From Leifsonia xyli (GTDB lineage: Bacteria > Actinomycetota > Actinomycetes > Actinomycetales > Microbacteriaceae), in NCBI GenBank assembly GCA_003243275.1, contig QFQR01000001.1:682001-746000 (forward strand): a stretch of DNA of 64,000 nucleotides, in the 5' to 3' direction. The notes beneath the pieces are model-generated. The model was not told the DNA's origin and made no database searches. It saw only the letters and a list, made by a program, of their open reading frames with translations. This document shows positions 49,182 to 58,138 of the stretch, one piece after another; the stretch's first letter is position 1, and each line of letters starts with the position of its first letter. The position numbers and the translations under genes are program-made.

Positions 49182-50201
49182 CTACTTGGCGGCGGGCTTC
49201 TTGGCAGCCGGCTTCTTGGCTGCGGGCGCGGCGACCTCGGCCTCGGGCTCGACCTCGGCGGCGGTCTCCTCGACCTCAGCCTCGACGGCCTCCTCAGCAG
49301 CGGCCTCCTCGGCGACGGCCTCCTCGGCGGCTGCCTCGGCGACGACGACCTCGACCTCAGCCTCGGCGGCGACCGGGTCGCCCTCGACGCGCTCGTCGAC
49401 GGCCTCGACCTGCTCGGCGACCGACGGCGACTCGGTGGAGGCCTCGAGAAGCTCACGCTCCCACTCGGCGAGCGGCTCGACGGCCGAGACGTTGCCCTCG
49501 GCCTCCGGCTTCTGGTGGCGCTGGATAAGCCCCTCGGCGGCGGCGTCGGCGATGATGCGGGTCAGCAGACCGACCGAACGGATCGCGTCGTCGTTGCCCG
49601 GGATCGGGTACTGCAGCTCGTCGGGGTCGGCGTTGGTGTCGAGGATGCCGATCACCGGGATGCCGAGCTTCGTGGCCTCGTTGACCGCGAGGTGCTCGCG
49701 CTTGGAGTCGACCACCCAGATCGCGCTCGGGGTCTTCGTGAGGTTGCGGATGCCCCCGAGGGTCTTGTGCAGCTTGTCGAGCTCGCGCTTCTTGATGAGG
49801 AGCTCCTTCTTGGTGAAGCCCTTCGTCGTGTCGTCGAAGTCGATCTCCTCGAGCTCCTTCATGCGCGCGAGGCGCTTGGAGACCGTCTGGAAGTTGGTGA
49901 GCAGACCGCCGAGCCAGCGCTGGTTGACGTACGGCTGGCCGACGCGGGTCGCCTGCTCAGCGATGGCCTCCTGGGCCTGCTTCTTGGTGCCGACGAAGAG
50001 GATGGTGCCGCCGTGGGCAACCGTCTCCTTGACGTAGTCGTAAGCGTTGTCGATGTAGCCGAGCGACTTCTGCAGGTCGATGATGTGGATGCCGGAGCGC
50101 TCCGTCAGGATGAAGCGCTTGACCTTCGGGTTCCACCGGCGGGTCTGGTGTCCGAAGTGCACGCCGCTGTCGAGCAGCTGGCGGATGGTGACGACGGCCA
50201 T
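49182..50201 (-). CDS. rpsB: 30S ribosomal protein S2
   Basis: 339 residues, about 80 longer than typical S2. Residues 1-235 are the standard fold: [56 protein letters not shown]. The remaining hundred residues are an Ala/Glu-rich acidic tail ([15 protein letters not shown]) ending in Lys/Pro/Ala repeats ([13 protein letters not shown]). The tail is low-complexity and presumably disordered. ATG 50201 follows GGAAAGGAAACG. Confidence 0.96.
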   Translation of the reverse strand: MAVVTIRQLLDSGVHFGHQTRRWNPKVKRFILTERSGIHIIDLQKSLGYIDNAYDYVKETVAHGGTILFVGTKKQAQEAIAEQATRVGQPYVNQRWLGGLLTNFQTVSKRLARMKELEEIDFDDTTKGFTKKELLIKKRELDKLHKTLGGIRNLTKTPSAIWVVDSKREHLAVNEATKLGIPVIGILDTNADPDELQYPIPGNDDAIRSVGLLTRIIADAAAEGLIQRHQKPEAEGNVSAVEPLAEWERELLEASTESPSVAEQVEAVDERVEGDPVAAEAEVEVVVAEAAAEEAVAEEAAAEEAVEAEVEETAAEVEPEAEVAAPAAKKPAAKKPAAK

Positions 50202-50491
50202 GGCCGTTTCCTTTCCTTGCAGGGCAGGGCTCCGCCTGCTCTGCGGTTTCTCAGTTGTGTGCCGCGACCGGCCGGTCGCGATCCCTGGTGCCCCGGCGCA
50301 CATCCGCTGCCCCGAGGGGCGGACTGAAGGAGGTGGGCCGTGCTGTTCTGACGAACGATGGGCACGCGAAGTCACCCGCGTGATGCGGGTGCTGACCTCA
50401 GTGTAGCAGCGCGGCTGTACAGCGTGCGCCGCCGGGTCTATGCTGATCCGGCCCGGATGGCCCGCGGCGCAGCTGAGGAGAGGAGGACCCG
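50202..50491. promoter_or_regulatory. Divergent leader/promoter region of rpsB and the RIO-kinase transcript
   Basis: 290 bp. TACACT on the minus strand (50400-50405) is the likely -10 for rpsB, giving a leader of about 190 nt that contains CACCCGC-N5-GCGGGTG (50373-50391). On the plus strand TGTACA (50416-50421) and TATGCT (50439-50444) are 17 bp apart and fit a promoter for the rightward genes. Confidence 0.4.
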
Positions 50492-50554
50492 ATGCGAACC
50501 GTTTTCGTCGTGCTCGGAAACCCCACCCTCACCCTCGAGGCCGCCGCCCGCTGA
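50492..50554 (+). CDS. 20-codon leader ORF upstream of the RIO-like kinase
   Basis: [20 protein letters not shown], starting at an ATG 5 nt after a perfect AGGAGG (50481-50486) and stopping 30 bp before the kinase start. The ribosome site is better than that of the kinase itself. It could be a leader peptide whose translation affects the next gene, or the remnant of a longer start region. Conservation is untested. Confidence 0.4.
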   Translation: MRTVFVVLGNPTLTLEAAAR

Positions 50555-50584
50555 TCCCGCGGTGGCCTCCCTCCGGAGTCCATC

Positions 50585-51418
50585 GTGAACAACTTCTTCG
50601 GCGACGATTTCGTCGTCCCCACCTTCACCTTCGCCGACCTCGAACCCGACGTCGGCCAACGCTGGTCGACCTGGCCGGCCGTCACCCCCTCCGAACGCGG
50701 GCCGCGCCCGTGGCCGGACTGGGTCGTCACCTCCGCCGCCGCGATCGACACCGAGCTCGGCATCCTGAAGACCGGGAAGGAGGCGGACGTGTTCCTGCTG
50801 GAACGCGCGGTGCCCGACGGCTCCGCCGTCTCGTTGCTCGCCGCGAAGCGCTACCGCACAGCCGAGCACAGCGACTTCCACCGCTCGGAGACGTACCGCG
50901 AAGGCCGGGTCGAGCGGCGCTCGCGCGACCAGCGGGCGGTGGACCGCGGCACCGCCTACGGGCGCACGGTCGCGGCCGTCGCCTGGTCGTACGCGGAGTT
51001 CGCGGCGCTGTCGCGGGCGTACCAGCTCGGCATCCCTGTGCCCTACCCGGTGCAGGTGAGCGGCACCGAATTGCTGCTCGAGTTCATCGGCGAGGGCGCC
51101 GTGGCCGCTCCGCGCCTGGCCCAGACGGATGCGACGGGGGCCGAGCTCGCGCGGCTCTTCGCCCAGGTGGTCGAGATCGTGCTCGGTTTCGCGCGGGCGG
51201 GGTGGGCGCACGGCGACCTGTCGCCCTACAACCTGCTGGTGCACGGTGAACGGGTGGTGGTGATCGACCTGCCGCAGCTCGTCGACGTGATCGCGAACCC
51301 GAACGGCATGGCGCTTCTCGAACGGGACTGCCGGAACGTCTGCAGTTGGTTCGCCAGGCGCGGCCTCGCGTGCGACGCGGACGAGCTGTTCGCGCGGGCG
51401 GTCGCCGAGCTGTTCTGA
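50585..51418 (+). CDS. RIO1-like serine kinase
   Basis: 277 residues of the RIO atypical kinase fold: LGILKTGKEADVFLLE as the nucleotide-binding segment, LAAKRYR with the ATP lysine, AEHSDFHRSETYREGR matching the RIO1 flexible loop, then WAHGDLSPYNLLV as the catalytic loop (Asp, Asn) and VVVIDLPQLVD as the metal-binding DFG equivalent. In archaea and eukaryotes RIO1 acts in small-subunit maturation; bacterial homologues beside rpsB make a ribosome role attractive but unproven. GTG 50585 follows CCGGAG. Confidence 0.88.
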   Translation: MNNFFGDDFVVPTFTFADLEPDVGQRWSTWPAVTPSERGPRPWPDWVVTSAAAIDTELGILKTGKEADVFLLERAVPDGSAVSLLAAKRYRTAEHSDFHRSETYREGRVERRSRDQRAVDRGTAYGRTVAAVAWSYAEFAALSRAYQLGIPVPYPVQVSGTELLLEFIGEGAVAAPRLAQTDATGAELARLFAQVVEIVLGFARAGWAHGDLSPYNLLVHGERVVVIDLPQLVDVIANPNGMALLERDCRNVCSWFARRGLACDADELFARAVAELF

Positions 51419-51509
51419 CGTCTCCTCCCCCGGGTGAGGCCGACGCGCGTTCTCCCCGGATGCCACGGTTCCGGATCGTCGCCCGCGCGCGGCGGTCGAA
51501 GATGAGCGG

Positions 51510-51959
51510 ATGCGCAACCCCACCCGCCGAATCGCCGCCGCCGTGGTGGCTGCCGCGCTCTGGGCGTGGCCGATCGCGGCACCGCATCCGATCGTGCGCC
51601 CCTACCTGGCCCCCGCCACACCGTATGCCGCCGGGCACCGCGGCATCGACATCCGTGCTGCGGAGGGCGCGCAGTTGCGGGCCCCCGCCGACGGCGTGGT
51701 GCGTTTCGTGGGAGTCGTCGTCGACCGGCCCGTGCTCTCGATCGACCACGGCGGCGGGGTGCTCTCGAGCTACGAGCCCGTCGTGGCGACCGTCGCCGCC
51801 GGGGAGACGGTGCGCCGCGGGCAGGTGATCGGCACCGTCATCGCGGGGCACTGCGCGAGCGGCGCATGCCTGCACCTCGGCGTTCGGATCGACGGTGGCT
51901 ATGTCTCGCCGCTGCTGTTCCTCGGCGGACAGCCGCGCGCGGTGCTGCTTCCGCCGTAG
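51510..51959 (+). CDS. Secreted M23-type peptidase domain protein with altered metal site
   Basis: 149 residues: signal segment (about 1-23), then a compact LytM/M23 domain with HRGIDIRA as the HxxxD zinc-binding motif and GAVPADGVV-like strand (APADGVVRFVG). The usual second motif HxH appears as ACLHLGV: the first His is replaced by Cys. Whether Cys can act as ligand or activity is lost is open. Located between the kinase gene and xerC on the usual rpsB-proximal site for small M23 proteins. Confidence 0.8.
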   Translation: MRNPTRRIAAAVVAAALWAWPIAAPHPIVRPYLAPATPYAAGHRGIDIRAAEGAQLRAPADGVVRFVGVVVDRPVLSIDHGGGVLSSYEPVVATVAAGETVRRGQVIGTVIAGHCASGACLHLGVRIDGGYVSPLLFLGGQPRAVLLPP

Positions 51960-51973
51960 CGGGGCAGCGCGGC

Positions 51974-52879
51974 TCAGGCGCGCGGATGGGCCAGGCGGTA
52001 GCTCTCGCGAAGCCTCTCGGTCGAGACGTGCGTGTAGAGCTGAGTGGTGGCGAGGCTCGCGTGACCCAGCAGCTCCTGAACGATGCGCAGATCGGCGCCG
52101 CCGTCGAGCAGGTGCGTGGCAGCGGTGTGACGGAGTGCGTGGGGACCGGCCGGCCCGGAACCCGGGAACTCGCGGATCTCGTCGGCGACGAGCTCGTAGA
52201 CGGCGCGGGTGCTCAGGCGGCCTCCGCGGGCGCCGAGCAGCAGCGCGGACCCCGAGCGGTCGGTCGCGAGCTCGGGCCGCCCCTCGGCGAGGTAGCGCTC
52301 GAGCGCCTGCGCGGCGGGTGCCCCGTAGGGAACCACCCGCTCTTTCGCCCCCTTGCCGAGCACCCGCAGCGTGCGCGCGCCGTGGTCGAGGTCGGGGAGG
52401 TCGAGACCGACGAGCTCGCTCACCCGCACCGCGGAGGCGTAGAGCACCTCGATTATCGCCAGGTCGCGGATGGCGAGCGGATCGCCGCCCGCGGCGCGCG
52501 CCTGCAGTCCCTCGAGCAGCCCGTCCATCTGCGCGCGGGTCAGCACGCGCGGCAGTCGACGGCCGGCACGCGGGGTGCGCAGGCGCACGCCCGGGTCGTG
52601 CGGCGTGAGACCGCCACGGGTGAGCCAGGAGGTGAAGGATCTCGCCGACGACACCCGGCGGCCGAGGGTCGACGGCGCGAGTCCCGCCTGCGAGCCGCGC
52701 CAGACCCAGTCACGCAGGGTCTCCAGGTCGAGGGATGCGGCATCCGGCTGGCCGAGCGCCTCGGCGAAGCCCACCAGCTCGGCGAGATCGTTGCGGTAGG
52801 CGCGCACGGTGTGCGCGGAGTAGCCGCGTTCCTGCGTCAGCTCGGCGAGGTACGCCTCGACCGCCACACGCAACTCCAT
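51974..52879 (-). CDS. xerC: Tyrosine recombinase XerC
   Basis: 301 residues. N-terminal SAM-like DNA-binding domain (YLAELTQERGYSAHTVRAYR) and catalytic domain with all six residues: Arg152 in YASAVRVSEL, Lys176 in LGKGAKE, His247/Arg250 in GPHALRH, His273 in LGHASLATTQ and Tyr282 in LYTHV. Resolves chromosome dimers at dif with XerD. No attachment-site pair or phage gene is nearby, so this is the housekeeping recombinase. ATG 52879 is chosen over a GTG 15 bp upstream. Confidence 0.95.
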   Translation of the reverse strand: MELRVAVEAYLAELTQERGYSAHTVRAYRNDLAELVGFAEALGQPDAASLDLETLRDWVWRGSQAGLAPSTLGRRVSSARSFTSWLTRGGLTPHDPGVRLRTPRAGRRLPRVLTRAQMDGLLEGLQARAAGGDPLAIRDLAIIEVLYASAVRVSELVGLDLPDLDHGARTLRVLGKGAKERVVPYGAPAAQALERYLAEGRPELATDRSGSALLLGARGGRLSTRAVYELVADEIREFPGSGPAGPHALRHTAATHLLDGGADLRIVQELLGHASLATTQLYTHVSTERLRESYRLAHPRA

Positions 52880-52952
52880 GTCGCCATGGTGCACCCGCCG
52901 CCCGCGAAACCGCGGGTGCGAACGCGGGGATGCGGCGATTGCGCCTCGAAAC

Positions 52953-53888
52953 TCAGCCGCCCGTGGCGCGGAGGTGGTCGTCGAGGTTGAAGGTGGAGCG
53001 TTTGAAGGAGAACGCTTCGCGGCGCTCCTCCGGGGTCATCGCGGCGAGCGCGTCGAGGAAGGCGCCCGAGAAGCCGGCGACGCGCGGGGCGTCGCCGATC
53101 GGCACGATCGAGTGCACGACCTGCTCGTCGTAGACGTGCACGAGGTTGAAGGTCTGACCGCCGTCGATGCCGGCGAGGGTTCCGGGCTCGGCGCTCGAGT
53201 CGATCGTGTAGCAGGTCGCGGAGGCGACCGACACGGGGATCCCGGCGAAGGTGCCGGTGGTCGAGTAGTGCAGATGCCCGGCGAGCACCGCACGCACGTC
53301 GGTGCCGCGGATCACCTCGGCGAGTTCGGCCTGATGGTCGAGTTCGAGGATCGCCATGAGCTCCACCGGGGTGGGGATCGGCGGATGATGCAGGGCGATC
53401 AGGGTGCCGTGCGGTGCCGGTGTGGCGAGTTCGCGGCGCAACCACTCGAGTTGTGCGGGTTCGAGGTCGCCGTGGTGGTAGCCCGGCACCGTCGAGTCGA
53501 GCGCGATGATGCGCAGTCCGTTCACGTCGTACACGCGATCCTGGGTCTCGGTGCTCGGCGGCTCCCCCATCAGGATCTCGGCGAACGGCTCGCGTTCGTC
53601 GTGGTTTCCCATGACCCAGATGACGCGCGACCCCATCCGCTCGGCGGCCGGCTCGACGAGGCTCTTCAGCCGGTGGTAGGCCTCCGGTTCACCGAGGTCG
53701 GTGAGGTCACCGGTGACGACGATCGCTTCGGGCCGCATGCCGCTGCGTTCGAGCTGGGCGAAGGCGCGGGCGACGGTGGCATCCGTGTCGACCGCCCCGT
53801 AGAGCGCGCGCCCGGCGCCGAGCAGGTGGGTGTCGCTGATGTGGGCGATGACGTGGATCGGCGGCGCGTACTGCCCGAGCTGGACCAT
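52953..53888 (-). CDS. Calcineurin-like metallophosphoesterase (CpdA-like)
   Basis: 311 residues with a full metallophosphatase motif set: HISDTHLL (D-x-H), VVTGDLTDLGE (GD), VMGNHDERE (GNHD), LALHHPPIP and VLAGHLHYS (GHxH). Fits the class III cyclic nucleotide phosphodiesterase CpdA/GpdQ group; probable substrate cAMP or glycerophosphodiesters. Inserted between dprA and xerC. ATG 53888 has TACGCT 6 nt upstream, so it may be transcribed independently. Confidence 0.86.
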   Translation of the reverse strand: MVQLGQYAPPIHVIAHISDTHLLGAGRALYGAVDTDATVARAFAQLERSGMRPEAIVVTGDLTDLGEPEAYHRLKSLVEPAAERMGSRVIWVMGNHDEREPFAEILMGEPPSTETQDRVYDVNGLRIIALDSTVPGYHHGDLEPAQLEWLRRELATPAPHGTLIALHHPPIPTPVELMAILELDHQAELAEVIRGTDVRAVLAGHLHYSTTGTFAGIPVSVASATCYTIDSSAEPGTLAGIDGGQTFNLVHVYDEQVVHSIVPIGDAPRVAGFSGAFLDALAAMTPEERREAFSFKRSTFNLDDHLRATGG

Positions 53889-53894
53889 GCTGCG

Positions 53895-53900
53895 AGCGTA
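53895..53900 (-). promoter_or_regulatory. -10-like element of the metallophosphoesterase gene
   Basis: Minus-strand TACGCT, 6 nt before ATG 53888, within the gap after dprA. Confidence 0.35.
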
Positions 53901-53918
53901 GCCGTCGCATCCGTCACG

Positions 53919-55172
53919 CTAGGTGGCGCGCACCCAGCCACTCGAGAGTTCGCGGACCGCGCCGTCGAGCGCGAGCAGGCCGAGTTCGGCGCGCACCCGG
54001 TCGACCGCGAGACCCGAGAGCACCGCGAGCTTCTCCGGGGTGCGCGGGCTGCGGGGCGCGAGGGCGTCGAGGAGGCGGATGCGGGTGCCGGTGGGGTCCG
54101 CGGCCGGGCGGGCCGCACCGGCGTCCGCCTCCTCGACGGTCTGTTCGCTCATCCGCACCCCGTCGGCGGTGGCGAGTGGCGCGAGTTCGGCGATCTCGTC
54201 GGCGCTCGTGACGCAGACGGCGTCGTATTCGCGCAGCAGGCGATGGCATCCGGCGGATGCGGCGCTCGTGATCGGACCGGGCACCGCGCCGAGCGGACGG
54301 CCGAGGGCGGCCGCGTGACCCGCCGTGTTGAGCGATCCCGAGCGAGCACCGGCCTCCACGACGACGGTGACGAGGCTCGCCGCGGCGATTAAGCGGTTGC
54401 GTTGCAGGAAGCGCCATTTGGTGGGTGCGACACCGCACGGGACCTCCGAGATGGCGACGCCCCGCTCGATGATGCGGGACAGCAGCGCCTCGTGCCCCGA
54501 GGGGTAGAAGCGGTCGAGCCCGCCCGCGAGGAAGGCGACGGTGTCGGCCTGACTCGCGAGGGCCGCGCGATGGGCGGCGCCGTCGACCCCGTAGGCGGCG
54601 CCCGAGACGATCGCGTAGCCGCGGTCGGCGAGCCCGGCGGCGAGTTCGACGGTCACGTGCTCTCCGTACCCGGTGGCGGCGCGCGCCCCGACGATCGCGA
54701 CGCCGCGCTGGAGGGAGGCGAGCTTCGCCCGCTGCCCCCGCATCCACAGCGCGACCGGCGCGTACTCGGCGAGATCGGCGAGGCCGGTCGGCCAATCGGG
54801 GTCGCCCGGCACCAGGAGCGAGGCGGCGAACCGTGCCGCCTGGCGCAGCGACAGCAGTGCGTCCCCCTTCGAGATGCGCGGGGTCCAGCGCGCGACCGCC
54901 TGACTCAACTCGGCGTCGTCGAGGCCCGCATCCCGCTCGGCGAGCGCGTGCCGCAGCATCCCGCCCTCGCGGTCGTCGATGAGTGCGGCGAGCGCCGCCT
55001 CCGCGCCGAGCGCGGCGACGACAAGGCCGGCGACGCGATCCCCCGGTTCCGCGATCCCCGTCCAGGTGGCGCGGGCGAAGCGCTCGGCGACCGCATCGCG
55101 ATCATGGCCCGGGTCGGTGAGCGGGCGGATGAGCGAGGCGACGGTCGTGTCGGCGATCCCCAGGATGGTCAT
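53919..55172 (-). CDS. dprA: DNA-processing protein DprA
   Basis: 417 residues. The Rossmann-like core shows AIVGARAATGYGEHV, VSGAAYGVDGAAHRAAL, PSGHEALLSRI, RFLQRNRLIAA and ARSGSLNTAGHAAALGR. A winged-helix-like C-terminal domain (about 350-417) follows. DprA loads RecA on ssDNA during transformation; in actinobacteria it is conserved even without known competence. Overlaps comM by ATGA. Confidence 0.94.
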   Translation of the reverse strand: MTILGIADTTVASLIRPLTDPGHDRDAVAERFARATWTGIAEPGDRVAGLVVAALGAEAALAALIDDREGGMLRHALAERDAGLDDAELSQAVARWTPRISKGDALLSLRQAARFAASLLVPGDPDWPTGLADLAEYAPVALWMRGQRAKLASLQRGVAIVGARAATGYGEHVTVELAAGLADRGYAIVSGAAYGVDGAAHRAALASQADTVAFLAGGLDRFYPSGHEALLSRIIERGVAISEVPCGVAPTKWRFLQRNRLIAAASLVTVVVEAGARSGSLNTAGHAAALGRPLGAVPGPITSAASAGCHRLLREYDAVCVTSADEIAELAPLATADGVRMSEQTVEEADAGAARPAADPTGTRIRLLDALAPRSPRTPEKLAVLSGLAVDRVRAELGLLALDGAVRELSSGWVRAT

Positions 55173-56698
55173 GCGGCGGCCTTTCGGAGGTAGAGGGCGC
55201 GACCGATCTGATCGAGCCCGGGGCGGTCGATGCCGTCGAGGTCGGCGAAGGTCCAGGCGAGGCGCAGTACCCGGTCGTAGCCGCGCATCGTGAGCGCGCC
55301 GCGCTCGAGGGCTCGATCGAGTGCGGCGGTGGCGCCGCTCGCGGGAGCGCCCTCGGAGCGCAACCAGCGGCCCGCCACGTGGGCGTTGAGCCGCCACGGG
55401 GAACCGGCCAGTCGCCGCGCCGCGCGGGCACGGGCCTCGAGCACGCGCTCACGCGCCGCCGCGCTCGTGGTCGCGGGGGCGTCCGCCCCCACCCGCAGCT
55501 GGGCGGCCGTCACGCGCGGCACATCGAGTCGGATGTCGACCCGGTCGAGCAGCGGACCGGACAGCCGCCCGAGGTAGCGGCGGCGCGCGAAGGGGGTGCA
55601 GGTGCACTCGGCGTCGCGCACGCCCGCGTTGCCGCAGGGGCAGGGGTTCGCGGCGAGCACGAGCTGGAATCGGGCGGGGAAGCTCGCGGTCGCGGCGGCC
55701 CGCGAGATCGTGATGACGCCCGACTCGAGCGGCTGCCGCAGGCAGTCGAGCGCGGAGGGCGCGAACTCGGGCGCCTCGTCGAGGAAGAGGATGCCGTGCG
55801 CCGCCCGCGCCGCAGCCCCCGGACGGATGACGCCGCTGCCGCCTCCCACGATCGCGGCGGGCGAGGCCGAGTGGTGCGGCGCCTCGAGCGGCGGGCGGAT
55901 CGCGAGCGAGCGCCCGACCGGCATCCCGGCGAGCGAGCGGATCGAGCTCACCTCGATCGCCGCGCGCTCGTCGAGGTCGGGCAGGATGCCGGGCAACCGC
56001 GAGGCGATCATCGTCTTGCCCGCCCCCGGCGGACCGAGCAGGAACATGTGGTGCCCGCCGGCCGCGGCGAGCTGCACCGCCTCCACGGCGTCCCGGTTGC
56101 CGACCACCTCGGAGAGGTCGCCCGCGTCGTCGTCGAATTCGGGGGCGGCGGACGGCAGCAGGGGCTCCACCTCGACGGGCTCGATCTCCGCTCCGTGCCA
56201 GATCGCGGCCTCGCGCAGACTCGCGACCGCGACCACGCGCATCCCGGGCACGAACGATGCCTCATCGGCGTTGCCCGCCGGCACGAGCACGGTGTCGAAA
56301 CCGGCGCGTTCCGCCGCGAGCACCATCGGCAGGATGCCGCGACACGGGCGGAGTCGCCCGTCGAGCCCCAGCTCACCGAGGTGGATGACCCCGGTCACCG
56401 ATTCGGGCGACACCCAGCCCTCCGCGGCGAGCAGCGCGAGCGCGATGCCGAGATCGAAGGCCGAGCCGGTCTTGGGCAGCGAGGCGGGCGAGAGGTTCAC
56501 GGTGACCCGCCCGCCCGGGAAGTCGAAGCCGCTGTTGCCGATCGCCGAACGCACGCGGGCCTTCGCCTCACCGAGCGCCGCGTCCGGAAGGCCGACGAGC
56601 ACGAACGCGGGCAGGCCGCTCGCGGTGTCGGCCTCGATCTCGACCGGGGAGCCGTCGAGTCCGAGCAGCGCGACGGCGTGCGCACGCCCGACGCCCAT
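55169..56698 (-). CDS. comM: ComM-type Mg-chelatase-like AAA+ ATPase
   Basis: 509 residues: N-terminal Lon-like domain (LVGLPDAALGEAKARVRSAI), Walker A GPPGAGKT and Walker B ILFLDE of the AAA+ core, zinc cluster CPCGNAG ... CTCTP, and C-terminal lid. In other bacteria ComM is a hexameric helicase promoting branch migration in recombination. Starts in the overlap with yraN. Confidence 0.94.
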   Translation of the reverse strand: MGVGRAHAVALLGLDGSPVEIEADTASGLPAFVLVGLPDAALGEAKARVRSAIGNSGFDFPGGRVTVNLSPASLPKTGSAFDLGIALALLAAEGWVSPESVTGVIHLGELGLDGRLRPCRGILPMVLAAERAGFDTVLVPAGNADEASFVPGMRVVAVASLREAAIWHGAEIEPVEVEPLLPSAAPEFDDDAGDLSEVVGNRDAVEAVQLAAAGGHHMFLLGPPGAGKTMIASRLPGILPDLDERAAIEVSSIRSLAGMPVGRSLAIRPPLEAPHHSASPAAIVGGGSGVIRPGAAARAAHGILFLDEAPEFAPSALDCLRQPLESGVITISRAAATASFPARFQLVLAANPCPCGNAGVRDAECTCTPFARRRYLGRLSGPLLDRVDIRLDVPRVTAAQLRVGADAPATTSAAARERVLEARARAARRLAGSPWRLNAHVAGRWLRSEGAPASGATAALDRALERGALTMRGYDRVLRLAWTFADLDGIDRPGLDQIGRALYLRKAAA

Positions 56699-57054
56699 CA
56701 GAACACCCCCACGAGGTGCTCGATGCGCGGGTCGGCGCCCCGCGGCGCGAGCACGGCGACCGCGTCGATGCGGATGCGGCCTCGCTCGCGCGGGTGCGTC
56801 TGGCACCATACCCCCGCGAGGCGCCGGAGACGCGCGAGCTTGAGCGGGGTGATCGCCTCGAAGGGATGCCCGAACGCCGTCGAGCTGCGGGTCTTCACCT
56901 CGACGAAGACGAGCGCGTCGCCGTCGCGCACCACGAGATCGATCTCGCCGTGCCTGCATCGCCAGTTGCGCTCCACGAGCCGGTACCCGCGCGCCACCAG
57001 GTGCTGTTCCGCGAGCCGCTCACCGCGCCTGCCGAGATCATCCTTCGCTGCCAT
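56698..57054 (-). CDS. yraN: YraN/UPF0102 family protein
   Basis: 118 residues. Recombinase/Holliday-junction-like endonuclease fold: [19 protein letters not shown], then [16 protein letters not shown] and [10 protein letters not shown], giving the PD-(D/E)XK-like E-x-D ... E-x-K constellation. Function unsettled. ATG 57054 gives the canonical [12 protein letters not shown] start. First of the yraN-comM-dprA run. Confidence 0.9.
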   Translation of the reverse strand: MAAKDDLGRRGERLAEQHLVARGYRLVERNWRCRHGEIDLVVRDGDALVFVEVKTRSSTAFGHPFEAITPLKLARLRRLAGVWCQTHPRERGRIRIDAVAVLAPRGADPRIEHLVGVF

Positions 57055-57208
57055 GCGGGAGAGCTTCGTGGCTCCGGCAGACACCGGACGGCGTCAGGAG
57101 GCCGAATCGGGCACTACCCCGACAGCTTCATGGCTGGGGAGGGATGGACGGAACCCCCGGAACGGAACCCGCACGCCCCCGGATACGGGGCGCATCCGAG
57201 CACACGGC

Positions 57209-57604
57209 TCAGCCCTGGTAGCCCACCAGCCAGTGCACCCCGAAACGATCGCGCACCTGCCCGTCGCGATCACCCCACGCTCGCTCCTGCAGCGGATCGA
57301 GCACCTCGCCGCCCTCGGCGAGCGCAGCGAACCAGGCCTTGAGCGTCGTGGCATCCGCCGTGCCGAGCAGCGCGAACATGCCCCCCGCCAGTTGAAAACT
57401 CGACTCGCCCTCGGCGGCATCCGCCGCGAAGAGCGTGACCAGGCCCGACACGGCACCGTGGGCGATCGCATCCGCCGGCCCGTCCTCGCGTCCGAACTCG
57501 GCGTAGCTGTGCAGCTCCAGCTCGCCGCCGAAGATCTCGTGATAGCGCGTCAACGCCTCGCGGGCGGTTCCGGGAAGCAGCAGATAGGGCACCAGTCCGG
57601 CCAT
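57209..57604 (-). CDS. PhnB/VOC-family protein
   Basis: 131 residues with the glyoxalase/bleomycin-resistance beta-alpha-beta-beta-beta pattern of PhnB-like proteins: VPYLLLPGTAREALTRYHEIFGG at the N terminus and AERGG-type ending (DPLQERAWGDRDGQVRDRFG, HWLVGY). Often found as a stand-alone cytosolic protein of unknown substrate. ATG 57604 has TACCCT 6 nt upstream and diverges from the acetyltransferase gene 37 bp away. Confidence 0.8.
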   Translation of the reverse strand: MAGLVPYLLLPGTAREALTRYHEIFGGELELHSYAEFGREDGPADAIAHGAVSGLVTLFAADAAEGESSFQLAGGMFALLGTADATTLKAWFAALAEGGEVLDPLQERAWGDRDGQVRDRFGVHWLVGYQG

Positions 57605-57610
57605 GCCGCC

Positions 57611-57616
57611 AGGGTA
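57611..57616 (-). promoter_or_regulatory. -10-like element of the PhnB-like gene
   Basis: Minus-strand TACCCT, 6 nt before ATG 57604. Confidence 0.38.
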
Positions 57617-57627
57617 GTCCGCGGGGC

Positions 57628-57633
57628 TAAGGT
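57628..57633 (+). promoter_or_regulatory. -10-like element of the acetyltransferase gene
   Basis: TAAGGT, 7 nt before GTG 57641. The divergent pair of elements fills most of the 36-bp gap. Confidence 0.4.
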
Positions 57634-57640
57634 CGGGAAG

Positions 57641-58129
57641 GTGACCGAGATCATCCGCCCCGCCCGCCCCGACGACATCGAGCGCATCACCGACATCTGG
57701 GCGATCGGCTGGCGCGACGGGCACCTCGCCGACGCGCCGGCGGAGCTGCTCGCCCATCGCACCCGCGAGAGCTTCCTGCCGCGCGTCGTCGACGGACTCG
57801 AGCGCACCCGCGTCGCGGAGGTCGACGGCGAGCTCGCGGGCTTCACCATGAGCCTGGACGATGAGGTGTACCAGGTGTACGTCGACGCCGCCCACCGCGG
57901 CACCGGCGTCGCCGCCCGGCTGCTCGCGGATGCTGCGGCCGAGGTGCGCGCAGCCGGACATGACGTGCCGTGGCTCGCGGTCGCCCGCGGCAACGCGCGC
58001 GCCCGGCGCTTCTACGAGCGCGAGGGCTGGACGGATGCCGGCGCATTCGACTACCCCGCCGTGATCGCCGGCGGCGAGCCGATCCCGGTGATCTGCCACC
58101 GCATGGAGCTCCGCGGCGGGGATGCCTAG
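57641..58129 (+). CDS. GNAT-family N-acetyltransferase
   Basis: 162 residues. IIRPARPDDIERITDIW is the N-terminal strand-helix, and YVDAAHRGTGVAARLLADAA supplies the R/Q-x-x-G-x-G/A acetyl-CoA loop; RRFYEREGWTDAG is the C-terminal signature. Substrate unknown. GTG 57641 with TAAGGT 7 nt upstream. Confidence 0.87.
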   Translation: MTEIIRPARPDDIERITDIWAIGWRDGHLADAPAELLAHRTRESFLPRVVDGLERTRVAEVDGELAGFTMSLDDEVYQVYVDAAHRGTGVAARLLADAAAEVRAAGHDVPWLAVARGNARARRFYEREGWTDAGAFDYPAVIAGGEPIPVICHRMELRGGDA

Positions 58130-58132
58130 GCT
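58127..58132 (+). promoter_or_regulatory. -10-like element of the SCO4848-like gene
   Basis: TAGGCT, 6 nt before GTG 58139; it includes the TAG stop codon of the acetyltransferase gene. Confidence 0.4.
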
Positions 58133-58138
58133 CGGAGC

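Noticed and set aside
51974..52879. Integrase of a mobile element
   Set aside because: Closest layout is housekeeping XerC in its conserved dprA neighbourhood, without att sites or phage genes.
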